The notes: a model not told the origin generated them from the sequence alone. A DNA stretch of 64,000 nucleotides from Mycobacterium sp. Marseille-P9652 (GCF_902652685.1 NZ_CACRUY010000002.1:186001-250000); one strand, 5' to 3'. Shown: positions 47,239-57,260, numbered from the stretch's first letter. Made by a program: numbers and translations.

Positions 47239-48852
47239 CTACACCAGCCACGCGGCCGCATCGGGCGGCAATTCGCCGTCGACGAGCGGCGCGCTGGCCA
47301 GGATCGGCTGCCCCGGCGGCAGCGCGATGGGCTCGGTCCCGGCGTTCAGTGCGCACACCAGGCCACCGCCGCGCCTGCGGAACGCCAGCGCGTCGGGCGG
47401 CGTCGCCAACCACTCGACGTCACCCGCGAATTCGCTTCGCATCTCCCGGGTTTCGATGATGCGCCGGAAGAACGACAGCGTCGAGTCGGCGTCGGCGCGC
47501 TGCTTCTCGACGGTCAGCGCCGCCCATTCGGCCGGCATGGGCAGCCACGTGTCGGGGTTGTCGGAGAACCCGAACGGCGGCTTCTCGCCCGACCACGGGA
47601 TCGGCACCCGGCACCTGTCGCGGCCGCGTTCGGTGTGTCCCGAGCGTTCCCACGTGGGGTCCTGCAGGACCTCGTCGGGCAGGTCGACGTCGGGCAGGCC
47701 CAGCTCCTCCCCGTTGTAGATGAACACCGCGCCGGGCAGGGCGAGCATCACCATCGCCATCGCGTGCGCCCGGCGCAGCCCGATCTCGCCGCCGCCGTAG
47801 CGGGTGACCTCCCGGCCGACGTCGTGGTTGGACAGCGTCCACGTCGGCGTGGCGTTCTCGAGCGCGGTGGCCGCGAGGGAGTTCTGGATCGCGTCGTGAA
47901 TCTGGGTGGCGTCGAAGTCGATCTTGGTCAGCCGGAAGTTGAACCCGAGGTGCAGCTCGTCGGGCCGCAGATATTCCGCCCAGAGGCGGTTATCTAGGAC
48001 CCACACCTCGCCGATCGTCACCGCCCCGGCGTATTCGTCGACGACCGTGCGGATGCCGCGGTGGATGTCATGCACGCTCGGATTGTTGAACCGCGGATCG
48101 TCGTCGCTGTGGGACAACACCTTGACGTCGTCCTTCGCGTCGGGGAGCCCGGGCGGCTTGGCCATGCCGTGCGCCACGTCGATGCGGAAGCCGTCGACGC
48201 CGCGCTCCAGCCAGAAGCGCAGCGTCTTCTCGAAGTCGTCGAACACTTCTGGGTTATCCCAGTTCAGATCCGGCTGCTCGGCGTCGAAGAGGTGGAGGTA
48301 CCACTGGCCGGGGTTGCCGTCCGGCTCGAGCACCCGGGTCCAGGCGGACCCGCCGAACACCGACGTCCAGTTGTTCGGCGGCAGCGCCCCGTCGGGGCCG
48401 CGGCCGTCGCGGAAGTGGTAACGCCCGCGGGCGTCGCTGCCCGGGCCCGCGGCCAGCGCCGCCTGGAACCACGGATGCGCCGAACTGGTGTGGTTGGGCA
48501 CCACGTCCATGGTGATCTTGATTCCCCGCTCGTGCGCGGCCGCGATCAGCCGTTCGATCGCGGCCATCCCGCCGAACAGCGGGTCGATGTCACGCGGGTC
48601 GGCGACGTCGTAGCCGTGGTCCGCCATCGGCGAGACGGTGACCGGACTGAGCCAGATCGCGTCGACGCCGAGGTTCACGAGGTGATCGAGATGCGCCGTC
48701 AGCCCGTCTATGTCACCGACCCCGTCGCCGTTGCTGTCGGCGAACGACCGCGGATAGACCTGGTAGAAGACCGCGCTCGACCACCATGGCTCCGGTCGAC
48801 GAGCGCTTGCGCGAGGAGAGCCGGGGCCCATCTCACTCGGCTCGGGGCTCAT
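47239..48852 (-). CDS. aglA: Alpha-glucosidase, GH13 family, AglA (Rv2471-like)
   Basis: A 537-residue GH13 hydrolase. The nucleophile is Asp225 in GFRIDVAHG, the acid/base Glu282 in IGEVW and the transition-state stabiliser Asp344 in LSNHD. VVPNHTS and the QPDLNWDNPEV segment are typical of the oligo-1,6-glucosidase/maltase subfamily. No signal peptide, so it acts on cytosolic maltose, isomaltose or trehalose-derived oligosaccharides. GGAG precedes the ATG. Confidence 0.93.
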   Translation of the reverse strand: MSPEPSEMGPGSPRASARRPEPWWSSAVFYQVYPRSFADSNGDGVGDIDGLTAHLDHLVNLGVDAIWLSPVTVSPMADHGYDVADPRDIDPLFGGMAAIERLIAAAHERGIKITMDVVPNHTSSAHPWFQAALAAGPGSDARGRYHFRDGRGPDGALPPNNWTSVFGGSAWTRVLEPDGNPGQWYLHLFDAEQPDLNWDNPEVFDDFEKTLRFWLERGVDGFRIDVAHGMAKPPGLPDAKDDVKVLSHSDDDPRFNNPSVHDIHRGIRTVVDEYAGAVTIGEVWVLDNRLWAEYLRPDELHLGFNFRLTKIDFDATQIHDAIQNSLAATALENATPTWTLSNHDVGREVTRYGGGEIGLRRAHAMAMVMLALPGAVFIYNGEELGLPDVDLPDEVLQDPTWERSGHTERGRDRCRVPIPWSGEKPPFGFSDNPDTWLPMPAEWAALTVEKQRADADSTLSFFRRIIETREMRSEFAGDVEWLATPPDALAFRRRGGGLVCALNAGTEPIALPPGQPILASAPLVDGELPPDAAAWLV

Positions 48853-48876
48853 GCTGCTCCGTTCGGTTGATTGGCG

Positions 48877-49266
48877 CTACAAGGACGCATTGACCAGTGA
48901 ATGTGCGGCCATCTCAAGGTAATCGAGCAACTCGCGGCGGTGCGCGTCGTCGAGGGTGTCCGAGTCGATGCAGGCGACGGCGGTGTGCATGCACCGCAGC
49001 CAGGCGTCCCGCTCGAGCGGGGTGATCCGAAACGGCATGTGCCGCATCCGCAGCCGCGGGTGTCCGCGCCGCTCGGAATACGTCCGCGGCCCGCCCCAGT
49101 ACTGCTCGAGGAACATGCGCAGCCGTTCCTCGGCGCCCGAGAGGTCCTCCTCGGGGTACAGCGGACGCAGGATCTCGTCCTCGGCGACCTGCGCGTAGAA
49201 CCGCGCCACGATCGCGGTGAAGGTCTCGGCGCCGCCGACGGCGTCGTAAAAGGTCTGCTGATCCAT
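48877..49266 (-). CDS. glbO: Group II truncated haemoglobin, trHbO
   Basis: A 129-residue truncated globin: [11 protein letters not shown] at the start, [25 protein letters not shown] in the middle (proximal His in RGHPRLR) and a terminal EMAAHSLVN helix. It is nearly identical in layout to M. tuberculosis TrHbO (128). It binds O2 tightly and may donate it to oxidases or scavenge reactive species. An ATG nine bases upstream (49275) is possible, but this start fits the family length. Confidence 0.94.
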   Translation of the reverse strand: MDQQTFYDAVGGAETFTAIVARFYAQVAEDEILRPLYPEEDLSGAEERLRMFLEQYWGGPRTYSERRGHPRLRMRHMPFRITPLERDAWLRCMHTAVACIDSDTLDDAHRRELLDYLEMAAHSLVNASL

Positions 49267-49399
49267 CCCCTCCATTGTGGTGCATCGGCGCGGTGGCCGG
49301 CCGCGCCCGTACCCGTCTGTTCACCCTCAGGACACGGCACGCAGCTGCAATGAGGGTGCGTTTGACGGCGAATCATGGTGGACTATCCGCGGAGGATCT

Positions 49400-50047
49400 A
49401 TGGCGCAGGGCAAGAGACGCCGCAACCACCGCAGTTCCGGTGCCGCGGCAGGGTTAACCGGGCCCCCGACCGCGTCGTCCCTGCACAGCCTCGAGACCCA
49501 TCCCCCCAACCGTCACGACACAGCGTCGATCTGGAGCCGCCGTCGGGTGCTGCTGCTCAACTCGACCTACGAGCCGCTGACCGCGTTGCCGATGCGGCGG
49601 GCGATCGTGATGGTGATCTGCGGCAAGGCCGACGTGGTGCACGACGACCCGACCGGGCCGGTGATCCATTCGGCCACCCGGTCGATCGCGGTGCCGTCGG
49701 TGATCCAGCTGCGCACCTACGTGCGGGTCCCGTACCGGGCCCGCGTCCCGATGACCCGCGCCGCGCTGATGCACCGCGACCGGTTCTGCTGCGCGTACTG
49801 CGGCGCGAAGGCCGACACGGTCGACCACGTGGTGCCCCGCAGCCGCGGCGGCGACCACTCCTGGGAGAACTGCGTCGCCTGCTGCTCGACCTGCAACCAC
49901 CGCAAGGGTGACAAACTGCTCGCCGAACTCGGGTGGTCGTTGCGCCGGGCGCCGCTGCCGCCGACGGGGCAGCACTGGCGGCTGCTCTCCACGGTCAAGG
50001 AGCTGGATCCCGCCTGGGCCCGGTACCTGGGAGAGGGCGCGGCGTAA
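49400..50047 (+). CDS. HNH endonuclease-domain protein, Rv2469c-like
   Basis: A 215-residue protein. A basic N-terminus (MAQGKRRRNHRSS) precedes a conserved domain, then an HNH nuclease: CAYCG and CSTCNHRKG zinc ligands with DHVVPRSRGG as the catalytic His motif. GGAGG precedes the ATG by 4 nt. Family members of this size are widespread in actinobacteria as single-copy genes, suggesting a housekeeping nuclease role that is not defined. Confidence 0.9.
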   Translation: MAQGKRRRNHRSSGAAAGLTGPPTASSLHSLETHPPNRHDTASIWSRRRVLLLNSTYEPLTALPMRRAIVMVICGKADVVHDDPTGPVIHSATRSIAVPSVIQLRTYVRVPYRARVPMTRAALMHRDRFCCAYCGAKADTVDHVVPRSRGGDHSWENCVACCSTCNHRKGDKLLAELGWSLRRAPLPPTGQHWRLLSTVKELDPAWARYLGEGAA

Positions 50048-50090
50048 CCCGGTTCGCGCGCCACGTGTGTCGGTAGCCGACGCCGTGGGA

Positions 50091-50096
50091 TACGGT
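50091..50096 (+). promoter_or_regulatory. TANNNT -10 element, leaderless start of CtaJ-like gene
   Basis: TACGGT ends 7 nt before the GTG at 50104, with no ribosome site between them. Confidence 0.45.
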
Positions 50097-50103
50097 TTGC
50101 GTC

Positions 50104-50331
50104 GTGAGCATGCTGGAGATCCACCTGTACTTCATCGGCATACCGTTGCTGCTGGTGGTCGTGCTTTCGGTGCTGATCTGGTCCCGCAAGGGGCCGCACC
50201 CCGCGACCTACAAGCTGGGCGAGGAATGGACGCATCCGCCGATCCTGTGGGCCGCGACCGACGAGCACGTCGGCCACGCGCACGGCGGGCACGGGTTCAC
50301 TGTGGGAGGTGGCGCCAGTGGCAAGTGGTGA
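50104..50331 (+). CDS. Small single-pass membrane protein, possible cytochrome oxidase subunit CtaJ
   Basis: A 75-residue protein with one transmembrane helix (residues 8-27, [18 protein letters not shown]) and a cytosolic tail containing [20 protein letters not shown] and a His/Gly-rich end. This pattern and the following DUF5130 gene match the actinobacterial aa3 oxidase accessory subunit named CtaJ, as I recall it; that name is tentative. It overlaps the next gene by 14 bp. Confidence 0.7.
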   Translation: MSMLEIHLYFIGIPLLLVVVLSVLIWSRKGPHPATYKLGEEWTHPPILWAATDEHVGHAHGGHGFTVGGGASGKW

Positions 50332-50785
50332 GGTAGCGACGGTCGAGCCCGGCGAACTGCCATACGGCGCGGCGATCACGAGCAGCGGGCGGATCTCGGC
50401 GGTCACCGAGCCCGGCGAGCTGTCGGTGCACTACCCGTTCCCGACAAAGGACCTGGTGGCCATCGACGACGCGCTGAAGTACGGCTCGCGGGCGTCGGGC
50501 GCGCGGTTCGCGATCTACCTCGGCGACCTGGGCGCCGACACGGCCGCGCGGGCACGCGAGCTGCTGGCCAGGGTGCCGACGCCCGACGACGCGGTCCTGC
50601 TCGCCGTCTCGCCCAACCAGCGCGCCATCGAGGTGGTCTACGGGTCGGCCGTCCGGGGCCGCGGCGCCGAGTCGGCCGCGCCCCTCGGGGTGGCCGCCGC
50701 CAAGTCGTCGTTCGAGCGCGGTGACCTGGTCGACGGACTGGTCAGCGCGGTGCGCGTGATGAGCGCCGCGATCTCACCGGCGTAG
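50318..50785 (+). CDS. DUF5130 (TPM-like) protein, Rv2468c-like
   Basis: A 155-residue protein. Residues ~30-150 resemble the TPM/DUF5130 fold: [52 protein letters not shown] and AIEVVYGSA. No signal peptide. GTG 50318 is chosen because GGGAGG lies 8 nt upstream; GTG 50309 would sit on that site. It is co-transcribed with the CtaJ-like gene. A role in oxidase assembly is suggested only by that pairing. Confidence 0.8.
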   Translation: MASGEVATVEPGELPYGAAITSSGRISAVTEPGELSVHYPFPTKDLVAIDDALKYGSRASGARFAIYLGDLGADTAARARELLARVPTPDDAVLLAVSPNQRAIEVVYGSAVRGRGAESAAPLGVAAAKSSFERGDLVDGLVSAVRVMSAAISPA

Positions 50786-50794
50786 GTTTTCGTA

Positions 50795-50818
50795 GCGGGC
50801 GCTCGGCGTCGAGCCCGC
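50795..50818. terminator. Possible bidirectional hairpin between DUF5130 gene and pepN
   Basis: GCGGGC and GCCCGC arms with a bulge and short loop lie 10 bp after the DUF5130 stop and 69 bp before the end of convergent pepN. No long T run follows, as is common in mycobacteria. Confidence 0.35.
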
Positions 50819-50886
50819 GGTGACGGCGCCTTTTTCCGCGATTCCTCGCGCTCACCGCAGGCTCGCCGCACCCATTGCAGACTCGA

Positions 50887-53475
50887 TCAGCCGGCGTCGA
50901 ACGTGCGGGCCCGCAGCGACCGCTTCACCCCGGCCTGCCCCTCCAGCACCAGCCTCCGCAAAGCCGGCGGGATCTCCGGATCCGACAGGAACTTGTCGGC
51001 TGCCGCGACGCCCTCCTCGGTGATGTCCCAGTGCGGGTACAGGCCGATCACCACCGTCTGGGCGACCTCACTGGACCGCCGGGCCCACACGCCCAGAATC
51101 GCCTGGAAGTAGCGGGCGGTGAACGGCCGCAGCAGTTCGGCCTGGCCGGGAGGCGCGATGCCCGCGATGATCGATCGGGCGGTGATGTTGGCCAGAGTGT
51201 CGTCCTCGACCACCGTGGTCCAGGCCTCCTCCTTCACCCGCGGCTGCGGCCGGGCCGCCGCGGCCTGGGCGCCGTGTCGCTTACCGGCCGCGGTGGGGTC
51301 GCGCTGTACCTCGGCGTCGATGAACGGCGTCGCGGTCCCGTCGGCGTCGATCTCGCCGGCGGTGGCCAGCGCGGTGACGATCCGCCAGCGCAGGTCCGTG
51401 TCGACCTCGAGCCCGGCCAGGCCGAGGTCGGCCGGGTCGTGATCGAGCAGGTCCGCCAGCGTCACGACGTGGCGGGTCGACAGCACCGACGAGCACAGCG
51501 TGTTGACGAACGCCAGCTGGTGATCGGACCCGGGTTGCCCGCCGCGCGCGAGTTCGAGCACACGGTCAGCAAATTGCGGCCAGCCGTGCGCGCGCGCCCA
51601 GCCCGGCTCGGCGTAGGAGCCGAGCGCGGTCTGCGCCTGCAGCAGCAGCCGCTGCAGCACGCCCACCTCGGTCTCGGCGTGCACCCCACCCGACACCAGC
51701 GCCACGAAGTCACGGGCCCGCAGTTCGGCCTCGCGGGTCATCTCCCAGGCCGCCGACCACACCAGCGACCGCGGCAGCGGCTCGGCGATGTCGGCGATGC
51801 GCCGCAGCGCCGTCTGCAGTGACTCCTCGTCCAGCCGCAGCGAGCAGTAGGTGAGGTCGTCGTCGTTGACCAGCACCAGCTGACCGCGCGAAACCCCCAC
51901 CAGCTCAGGCACTTCCGTGACGGGGCCTTCGACGTCGAGCTCCTGGCGGTGCACCCGCACCAGCTTCCCCGAGCCGTCGGAGTCGTCGTAGATGCCGACC
52001 GCCAGCCGGTGCACGCGCGTCTCGCCCGCCCCCGGCGCGGCCCCGCCCTGCGTCACGGCGAACCGCGTGAACCGGCCGTCGGAGTCGACGTCGAAATCTG
52101 CCCGCAGCGTGTTCAGCCCGGTCGTCTTCAGCCACTGCCGTCCCCAATCGGACAGGTCCCGGCCGGACGCCTTCTCCAATGCGGCGACCAGGTCGGCGAA
52201 CGTGGCGTTGTCGAAGGCGTGGGCGCGGAAGTAGTCGCGCAACCCCGCCAGGAAGTGCTCGAGCCCGACGTAGGCCACCAGCTGCTTGAGCACCGATGCG
52301 CCCTTGGCGTAGGTGATGCCGTCGAAGTTGACCTCGACCGCGGCCAGGTCCGGGATGTCGGCCGCGATCGGGTGCGTCGACGGCAGCTGGTCCTGGCGGT
52401 AGGCCCACGACTTCTCGACCGTCGCGAACGTCGTCCACGCCTCGGTGAATTCGGTGGCCTCGGCCTGACAGAGCACGGAGGCGAACGTCGCGAACGACTC
52501 GTTGAGCCACAGGTCGTCCCACCACCGCATGGTGACCAGGTCGCCGAACCACATGTGCGCCATCTCGTGCAGCACCGTCTCGGCGCGCCGCTCGTAGGAC
52601 GCGCGGGTGACTTTGCTGCGGAACACGTAGTCCTCGAGGAACGTCACGGCGCCGGCGTTCTCCATTGCGCCGGCGTTGAACTCGGGCACGAACAGCTGGT
52701 CGTACTTGCCGAACGCGTAGGGCATCCCAAAGTTCTTGTGGTAGAACGCAAATCCCTGCTTGGTCTGGGTGAACAAGCGGTCGGCGTCCATGAACGGCGC
52801 CAGCGACGCCCGGCAGTAGATGCCGAGCGGGATCTCGCCGTGTTCGTCGGCATAGGTGTCGGTCCACTCGGCGTACGGGCCGGCGATCAGGGCCACCAGG
52901 TAGGTGCTCATCCGCGGGGTGGTGGCGAACGTGTGCACCCTGCTTTTTCCGACGTCGTCGACGTCACTCGTCGCGCCGTTCGACACCACCTTCCAGTGCG
53001 CGGGCGCGGTCACCGTGACGTCGAACGTGGCCTTGAGGTCGGGCTGGTCGAAGCAGGCGAACATCCGCTTGGCGTCCGCGGTTTCGAACTGCGAGTACAG
53101 GTAGGTCTCGCCGTCCACGGGGTCGACGAACCGGTGCAAGCCCTCGCCGGTGTTGGAGTAGAGGCAGTCGGCGTCGACGACGACGACGTTGTGCGCCTCG
53201 AGGCCGGCCAGTGGGATGCCGACCGACTCGTCGTAGCCGGACACGTCGAGTTCGCGACCGTTCAGCGACGCGCCGCGAATTCGGTCGGCGGCGATGTCGA
53301 TGACCGCGCCGGCGCCGGGGAGCGCCTCAAACGTGACCGTGGTCTTCGAGCGGAATGTGCGCTCGCCGGGGGCGCCGGCACCGTCGGTGACGTCGAGGTC
53401 GATCCGGTAGCCGGCGACGGTGATCAGGGCGGCGCGTTCGACGGCCTGGTCCCGCGTGAGGTTTGGAAGAGCCAC
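50887..53475 (-). CDS. pepN: Aminopeptidase N (M1 zinc metallopeptidase)
   Basis: An 862-residue M1 peptidase, like M. tuberculosis PepN (861). The exopeptidase motif [11 protein letters not shown] and zinc site HEMAHMWFG followed by LWLNESFA are intact; the C-terminal ~400 residues form the ERAP1-like helical domain. It removes N-terminal residues from cytosolic peptides and has no signal sequence. The GTG start is preceded by a TAAGTT element at 6-nt spacing, suggesting a leaderless transcript. Confidence 0.95.
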   Translation of the reverse strand: MALPNLTRDQAVERAALITVAGYRIDLDVTDGAGAPGERTFRSKTTVTFEALPGAGAVIDIAADRIRGASLNGRELDVSGYDESVGIPLAGLEAHNVVVVDADCLYSNTGEGLHRFVDPVDGETYLYSQFETADAKRMFACFDQPDLKATFDVTVTAPAHWKVVSNGATSDVDDVGKSRVHTFATTPRMSTYLVALIAGPYAEWTDTYADEHGEIPLGIYCRASLAPFMDADRLFTQTKQGFAFYHKNFGMPYAFGKYDQLFVPEFNAGAMENAGAVTFLEDYVFRSKVTRASYERRAETVLHEMAHMWFGDLVTMRWWDDLWLNESFATFASVLCQAEATEFTEAWTTFATVEKSWAYRQDQLPSTHPIAADIPDLAAVEVNFDGITYAKGASVLKQLVAYVGLEHFLAGLRDYFRAHAFDNATFADLVAALEKASGRDLSDWGRQWLKTTGLNTLRADFDVDSDGRFTRFAVTQGGAAPGAGETRVHRLAVGIYDDSDGSGKLVRVHRQELDVEGPVTEVPELVGVSRGQLVLVNDDDLTYCSLRLDEESLQTALRRIADIAEPLPRSLVWSAAWEMTREAELRARDFVALVSGGVHAETEVGVLQRLLLQAQTALGSYAEPGWARAHGWPQFADRVLELARGGQPGSDHQLAFVNTLCSSVLSTRHVVTLADLLDHDPADLGLAGLEVDTDLRWRIVTALATAGEIDADGTATPFIDAEVQRDPTAAGKRHGAQAAAARPQPRVKEEAWTTVVEDDTLANITARSIIAGIAPPGQAELLRPFTARYFQAILGVWARRSSEVAQTVVIGLYPHWDITEEGVAAADKFLSDPEIPPALRRLVLEGQAGVKRSLRARTFDAG

Positions 53476-53481
53476 GCGTCC

Positions 53482-53487
53482 AACTTA
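53482..53487 (-). promoter_or_regulatory. TANNNT -10 element, leaderless pepN start
   Basis: On the reverse strand TAAGTT ends 6 nt before the pepN GTG, and no Shine-Dalgarno sequence is present. Confidence 0.45.
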
Positions 53488-53561
53488 CGTCGCGGCGGGA
53501 ACACCGGCGCGGCGCCTACGGTTGTGTTGGACGGTGTCCCGACCGACGAGAGGATCGCGCT

Positions 53562-54185
53562 ATGCCCGAGCAGACCGCCGAGAAAAACCGAGCCGACTTC
53601 TGGTTCGACCCGCTGTGTCCGTGGTGCTGGATCACCTCGCGCTGGATTCTCGAGGTCGAGAAGGTGCGCGACATCGAGGTGCACTTTCACGTGATGAGCC
53701 TGGCGATCCTCAACGAGAACCGCGAGGGCCTGCCCGACAAGTACCGCGAGATGATGAAGCACGCCTGGGGCCCGGTGCGGGTGGCGATCGCTGCCGAGCA
53801 GGCGCACGGCGAGAAGGTCCTGGACCCGCTGTACACCGCGATGGGCACCCGGATCCACAACGAGGACAACAAGAACCTCGAGGAGGTCATCAAGCTGTCG
53901 CTCGCCGACGCCGGCCTGCCCGCCGAGCTGGCCGAGGCGGCGAAGAGCGAGGCCTACGACGACGCGCTGCGCAAGAGCCACCACGCCGGGATGGACGCGG
54001 TCGGCGACGACGTCGGCACCCCGACCATCCACGTCAACGGGGTGGCGTTCTTCGGGCCCGTGCTCTCGAAGATCCCGCGGGGCGAGGACGCGGGCAAGCT
54101 GTGGGACGCGTCGGTGGCATTCGCCTCCTACCCGCACTTCTTCGAGCTCAAGCGCACCCGCACGGAGCCGCCGCAGTTCGACTGA
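53562..54185 (+). CDS. Mycothiol-dependent thioredoxin-fold reductase, Rv2466c-like (DsbA family)
   Basis: A 207-residue DsbA-like protein of exactly the length of M. tuberculosis Rv2466c. The active site CPWC is at residues 19-22, the positions reported for the Rv2466c redox pair, and the cis-Pro region is TPTIHVNG. The M. tuberculosis enzyme uses mycothiol/mycothione reductase electrons and is SigH-linked in the oxidative stress response. No signal peptide, so cytosolic. GAGAGGAT precedes the ATG. Confidence 0.93.
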   Translation: MPEQTAEKNRADFWFDPLCPWCWITSRWILEVEKVRDIEVHFHVMSLAILNENREGLPDKYREMMKHAWGPVRVAIAAEQAHGEKVLDPLYTAMGTRIHNEDNKNLEEVIKLSLADAGLPAELAEAAKSEAYDDALRKSHHAGMDAVGDDVGTPTIHVNGVAFFGPVLSKIPRGEDAGKLWDASVAFASYPHFFELKRTRTEPPQFD

Positions 54186-54342
54186 CTCCTCGGGCGCGGT
54201 GCATCTCGTAAACGCCGAACGGCCCCGCGGGCGAATTCAGTGTGAAATCACGGCTTTCAATGTGAACTGGCGGCGGCCGCACCCGGCGTGTCGCGTCCAC
54301 CGTTTCACGCTCGGCGCCGTCACTCCACGCCCGCATGCAAAG

Positions 54343-54831
54343 ATGTCGGGCATGCGCGTCTACCTGGGTTCCGACCACGCCGGATTCGAGCTCAAGCAGC
54401 AGATCATCGAGCACCTGAAGCGGACCGGGCACGAGCCCATCGATTGCGGCGCGTTCGCGTACGACGCCGAGGACGACTACCCGGCGTTCTGCATCGCCGC
54501 CGCGACGCGCACGGTGGCGGACCCGGACAGCCTGGGCATCGTGCTGGGCGGATCGGGCAACGGCGAGCAGATCGCGGCGAACAAGGTTCCGGGCGCCCGC
54601 TGCGCCTTGGCGTGGAGCGTCGAGACGGCGACGCTGGCCCGCGAGCACAACAACGCGCAGTTGATCGGCATCGGCGGTCGCATGCACACCGTCGAGGAGG
54701 CGCTGTCGTTCGTCGACGCGTTCCTTTCCACGCCGTGGTCGAAAGCCGAACGCCACCAACGGCGTATCGACATCCTCGCCGAATACGAACGCACGCACCA
54801 GGCGCCGCCGGTGCCCGGCGCCCCGGCCTAG
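54343..54831 (+). CDS. rpiB: Ribose-5-phosphate isomerase B
   Basis: A 162-residue RpiB/LacAB isomerase matching the M. tuberculosis protein in length and its MSGMRVYLG start. VYLGSDHAGFELK holds the Asp/His phosphate site, and GGSGNGEQIAANK is the anion-hole loop. The mycobacterial type lacks the usual catalytic Cys, using a Glu (Glu in GNGEQ region) instead. It interconverts ribose- and ribulose-5-phosphate. It ends 3 bp before nei2. Confidence 0.94.
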   Translation: MSGMRVYLGSDHAGFELKQQIIEHLKRTGHEPIDCGAFAYDAEDDYPAFCIAAATRTVADPDSLGIVLGGSGNGEQIAANKVPGARCALAWSVETATLAREHNNAQLIGIGGRMHTVEEALSFVDAFLSTPWSKAERHQRRIDILAEYERTHQAPPVPGAPA

Positions 54832-54834
54832 GGG

Positions 54835-55644
54835 ATGCCCGAAGGGCACACGCTGCACCGGCTGGCCCGGCTGCACCGACGCCGGTTCGCTGGCGCCCCG
54901 GTCGCAGTGTCCAGCCCGCAGGGCCGGTTCAGCAGTTCCGCGGTGGACGGCCGGGTGCTGCTGCGCACCAGCGCCTGGGGTAAGCACCTGTTCCACCACT
55001 ACGAGCCTTTTCGGGGCGGTCCGATCGTCCACGTGCATCTCGGCCTCTACGGCGCCTTCACGGAGTGGAAGCTCCCGGACTACGGCCTGATACCGGAGCC
55101 GGTCGGGCAGGTCCGGATGCGGCTGGTGGGCGCCGAGTACGGCGCCGACCTGCGCGGCCCGACGGTGTGCGAGGTGATCGACGAGGGCGGCGTCAGTGAC
55201 GTCCTGGCCCGGCTGGGTCCCGACCCGCTGCGCGCCGACGCTGATCCGGCCTGGGCGTGGAAGCGGATTGCGAAGTCGCGCAGGCCCATTGGTGCCCTTC
55301 TGATGGACCAGACGGTCATGGCCGGCGTCGGCAACGTCTACCGCAGCGAGTTGCTCTTCCGCCACGGCATCGACCCGTACCGCCCCGGACTGAGCGTGAC
55401 CGGGGCGGAGTTCGACGCGGCGTGGGACGACCTGGTGGCGTTGATGAAGGTGGGCCTGCGCCGCGGCAAGATCATCGTGGTGCGACCCGAGCACGACCAC
55501 GGTCCGCCCTCGTACCGGCCGGGGCGGCCCCGAACGTACGTGTACCGGCGCGCCGGCGAGCCGTGCCGGGTGTGCGGGACGCCGATCCGCACGGCGGTGC
55601 TGGAGGGCCGCAACGTGTTCTGGTGCCCGACCTGCCAGACGTGA
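54835..55644 (+). CDS. nei2: Endonuclease VIII / DNA glycosylase Nei2
   Basis: A 269-residue Fpg/Nei-family glycosylase. After Met removal the N-terminus is PEG, with Pro2 as nucleophile and Glu3. The helix-two-turn-helix contains MAGVGNVYRSELLF and the C-terminal zinc finger CRVC...CPTC is complete. It removes oxidised pyrimidines from DNA. Coupled to rpiB by a 3-bp gap. Confidence 0.93.
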   Translation: MPEGHTLHRLARLHRRRFAGAPVAVSSPQGRFSSSAVDGRVLLRTSAWGKHLFHHYEPFRGGPIVHVHLGLYGAFTEWKLPDYGLIPEPVGQVRMRLVGAEYGADLRGPTVCEVIDEGGVSDVLARLGPDPLRADADPAWAWKRIAKSRRPIGALLMDQTVMAGVGNVYRSELLFRHGIDPYRPGLSVTGAEFDAAWDDLVALMKVGLRRGKIIVVRPEHDHGPPSYRPGRPRTYVYRRAGEPCRVCGTPIRTAVLEGRNVFWCPTCQT

Positions 55645-55695
55645 GCCGCCTCACGCTTCAGCCTCGCTTCAGATTCCCCGGCTAGAACTTGGTCC

Positions 55696-56001
55696 GTGAA
55701 AAAGCGAATGATTGCAACGGGTTTCGCAATGATGATCGGTCTGGGAACGGCCGGCCTGGGTGCCGCAGCGCAGGCGCAGGCGCAGCCGGGACCCTTCCCC
55801 AGGTGGTGTCCCGGTGACTTCTGGGAGCCCGGTTGGGGCAACAACTGGGACATGTTCCATTGCCACGGTGGACCGGGAGGCCCCGGTGGGCCCGGGGGTC
55901 CCGGGGGACCGGGCGGACCGGGTGGCCCCGGACCGGGCGGACCCGGACCCGGACCCGGCGGACCAGGGGGTCCCGGCCCGGGGGGACCAGGACCCAGGTA
56001 G
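55696..56001 (+). CDS. Secreted Gly/Pro-rich collagen-like small protein
   Basis: A 101-residue protein. Residues 1-29 form a signal peptide (KKRMIATGFAMMIGLGTAGL, cleaving near AQA-Q). A short segment with Trp residues and two cysteines (WCPGDFWEPGWGNNWDMFHC) follows, and then about 43 residues of GGP/GPGGP repeats, a collagen-like Gly-x-x pattern. GTG at 55696 is used; ATG at 55708 would also keep a signal peptide. No PE domain, so it is not a PE_PGRS protein. Function unknown. Confidence 0.75.
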   Translation: MKKRMIATGFAMMIGLGTAGLGAAAQAQAQPGPFPRWCPGDFWEPGWGNNWDMFHCHGGPGGPGGPGGPGGPGGPGGPGPGGPGPGPGGPGGPGPGGPGPR

Positions 56002-56033
56002 GCCCCGCCCGTCGTCGCTATCCATCCGAACAA

Positions 56034-56065
56034 CCGCGCCCTGCCGGCCTCACGGCAGGGCGCGG
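56034..56065. terminator. Strong bidirectional hairpin terminator
   Basis: CCGCGCCCTGCCG and its exact complement form a 13-bp stem with a 6-nt loop. It lies between the convergent Gly/Pro-protein gene and lipP, 32 bp after one stop and touching the other. It can serve both directions. No T run follows. Confidence 0.75.
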
Positions 56066-56066
56066 A

Positions 56067-57260
56067 TCAGTTCTGGGAGTCGAGGGGCACGCCGAGCGCC
56101 GCGTACACCTCGCTGCTGAGCGCGACGCTGCGCGGGTCGGCGTTGGCCTTGGTGGCGTCGAAGCGGTTCATCACGTAGGCGTAGGCGATGCGGTGCTCGA
56201 GGTCGACGAACCCGAACGAGCCGCCCAGGCCGCCGTGGCCGAAGATCCGCGGGTTCGGGCCGTTGACGCAGCGCTGGTTGAGCATGTAGCCGAGGCCCCA
56301 GCCGTGGTCGGCGACCCGGGGACCCAGGACCAGGTCGGGTTCGAATCCGCCCTGGGAAACGCGGACCAGGTCCATGTGCTCGCGGCTGAGCAGCTTCTCC
56401 TGCGCCAGGGCGTTGTAGAACGTCGCCAGTCCGAGCGCGGAGACCTGGGCGTTGGTGCCGGGGAACTCGAGCCGGCGCCACAGCTCCAGGTCGTGCGAGC
56501 TGAGCTCGTCGTCGCCGGCGAAGCCCATCGAGATCGACAGCGCCGCCTTGGGGTGTTCGGCCAGGCTGGTCGGGTAGTCGGGCGCCTGCGCTTCGGCGAG
56601 GAGGTCGCGCGCGTGCGGCTTGTTGACCCGGTCGGCGCAGCGGCGCTGTTCGGCGGCGGACAGCCCGATGTGAACGTCGGCGCCGATCGGTTCGGCGATC
56701 TCGGTGCGCAGGTAGTGGCCGATCGTCCGGCCCGTGACGCGGCGGAACACCTCGCCGAGGATGAACCCGAACGTCGTCATGTGATAGCCCTGGGCGGTGC
56801 CGGGCTCCCACCACGGTTCGGCGGCGGCCAGCCGTTCGCAGACGAAGTCCCAGTCGGCGACGTCCTCCCAGCGCAGCCGCGTTCGCGGCCCGATCACGCC
56901 CGAGCGGTGGCCCATCACCATGGCCAGCGTGATCGCGTCCTTGCCCGCCTGACCGAACTCGGGCCAGTAGCGGGCCACCGGCGCGTGCAGGTCGAGCTCG
57001 CCGCGGTCGGCCAGTTGGTGGATGCAGGTGGCCGTCAGGGCCTTGCTGCCCGACAGGACGGTGGTGAGCGTGTCCTGGCGCCACGGCCGCCGCCCGGCCG
57101 CGTCGGCCGAGCCGCCCCACAGATTGACCACCAGGGACCCGTCCACCCACACCGCCACGGCGGCGCCGACCTCGCGGCGCAGCTCGAAATTGCGGGCGAA
57201 AGCCTCGCGCACCCCGGCGAAGTCGGACGCGCATGAGCCGTGTATCGGGACGTCGCTCAT
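56067..57260 (-). CDS. lipP: LipP-type esterase, serine beta-lactamase fold
   Basis: A 397-residue class C beta-lactamase-like esterase. The SxxK nucleophile motif is SGSK, with a Tyr-containing GYHMTTFGFILGEVF block and a late GHGGLGGSFGFVD in place of KTG. No signal peptide. Family VIII esterases with this layout cleave short acyl esters. Position matches H37Rv lipP (Rv2463). Confidence 0.9.
   Translation of the reverse strand: MSDVPIHGSCASDFAGVREAFARNFELRREVGAAVAVWVDGSLVVNLWGGSADAAGRRPWRQDTLTTVLSGSKALTATCIHQLADRGELDLHAPVARYWPEFGQAGKDAITLAMVMGHRSGVIGPRTRLRWEDVADWDFVCERLAAAEPWWEPGTAQGYHMTTFGFILGEVFRRVTGRTIGHYLRTEIAEPIGADVHIGLSAAEQRRCADRVNKPHARDLLAEAQAPDYPTSLAEHPKAALSISMGFAGDDELSSHDLELWRRLEFPGTNAQVSALGLATFYNALAQEKLLSREHMDLVRVSQGGFEPDLVLGPRVADHGWGLGYMLNQRCVNGPNPRIFGHGGLGGSFGFVDLEHRIAYAYVMNRFDATKANADPRSVALSSEVYAALGVPLDSQN

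Noticed and set aside
55860-56001. Gly-rich repeat considered as a PE_PGRS remnant
   Set aside because: No PE domain precedes it, and it has a normal signal peptide and GGP rather than GGA/GGN repeats.
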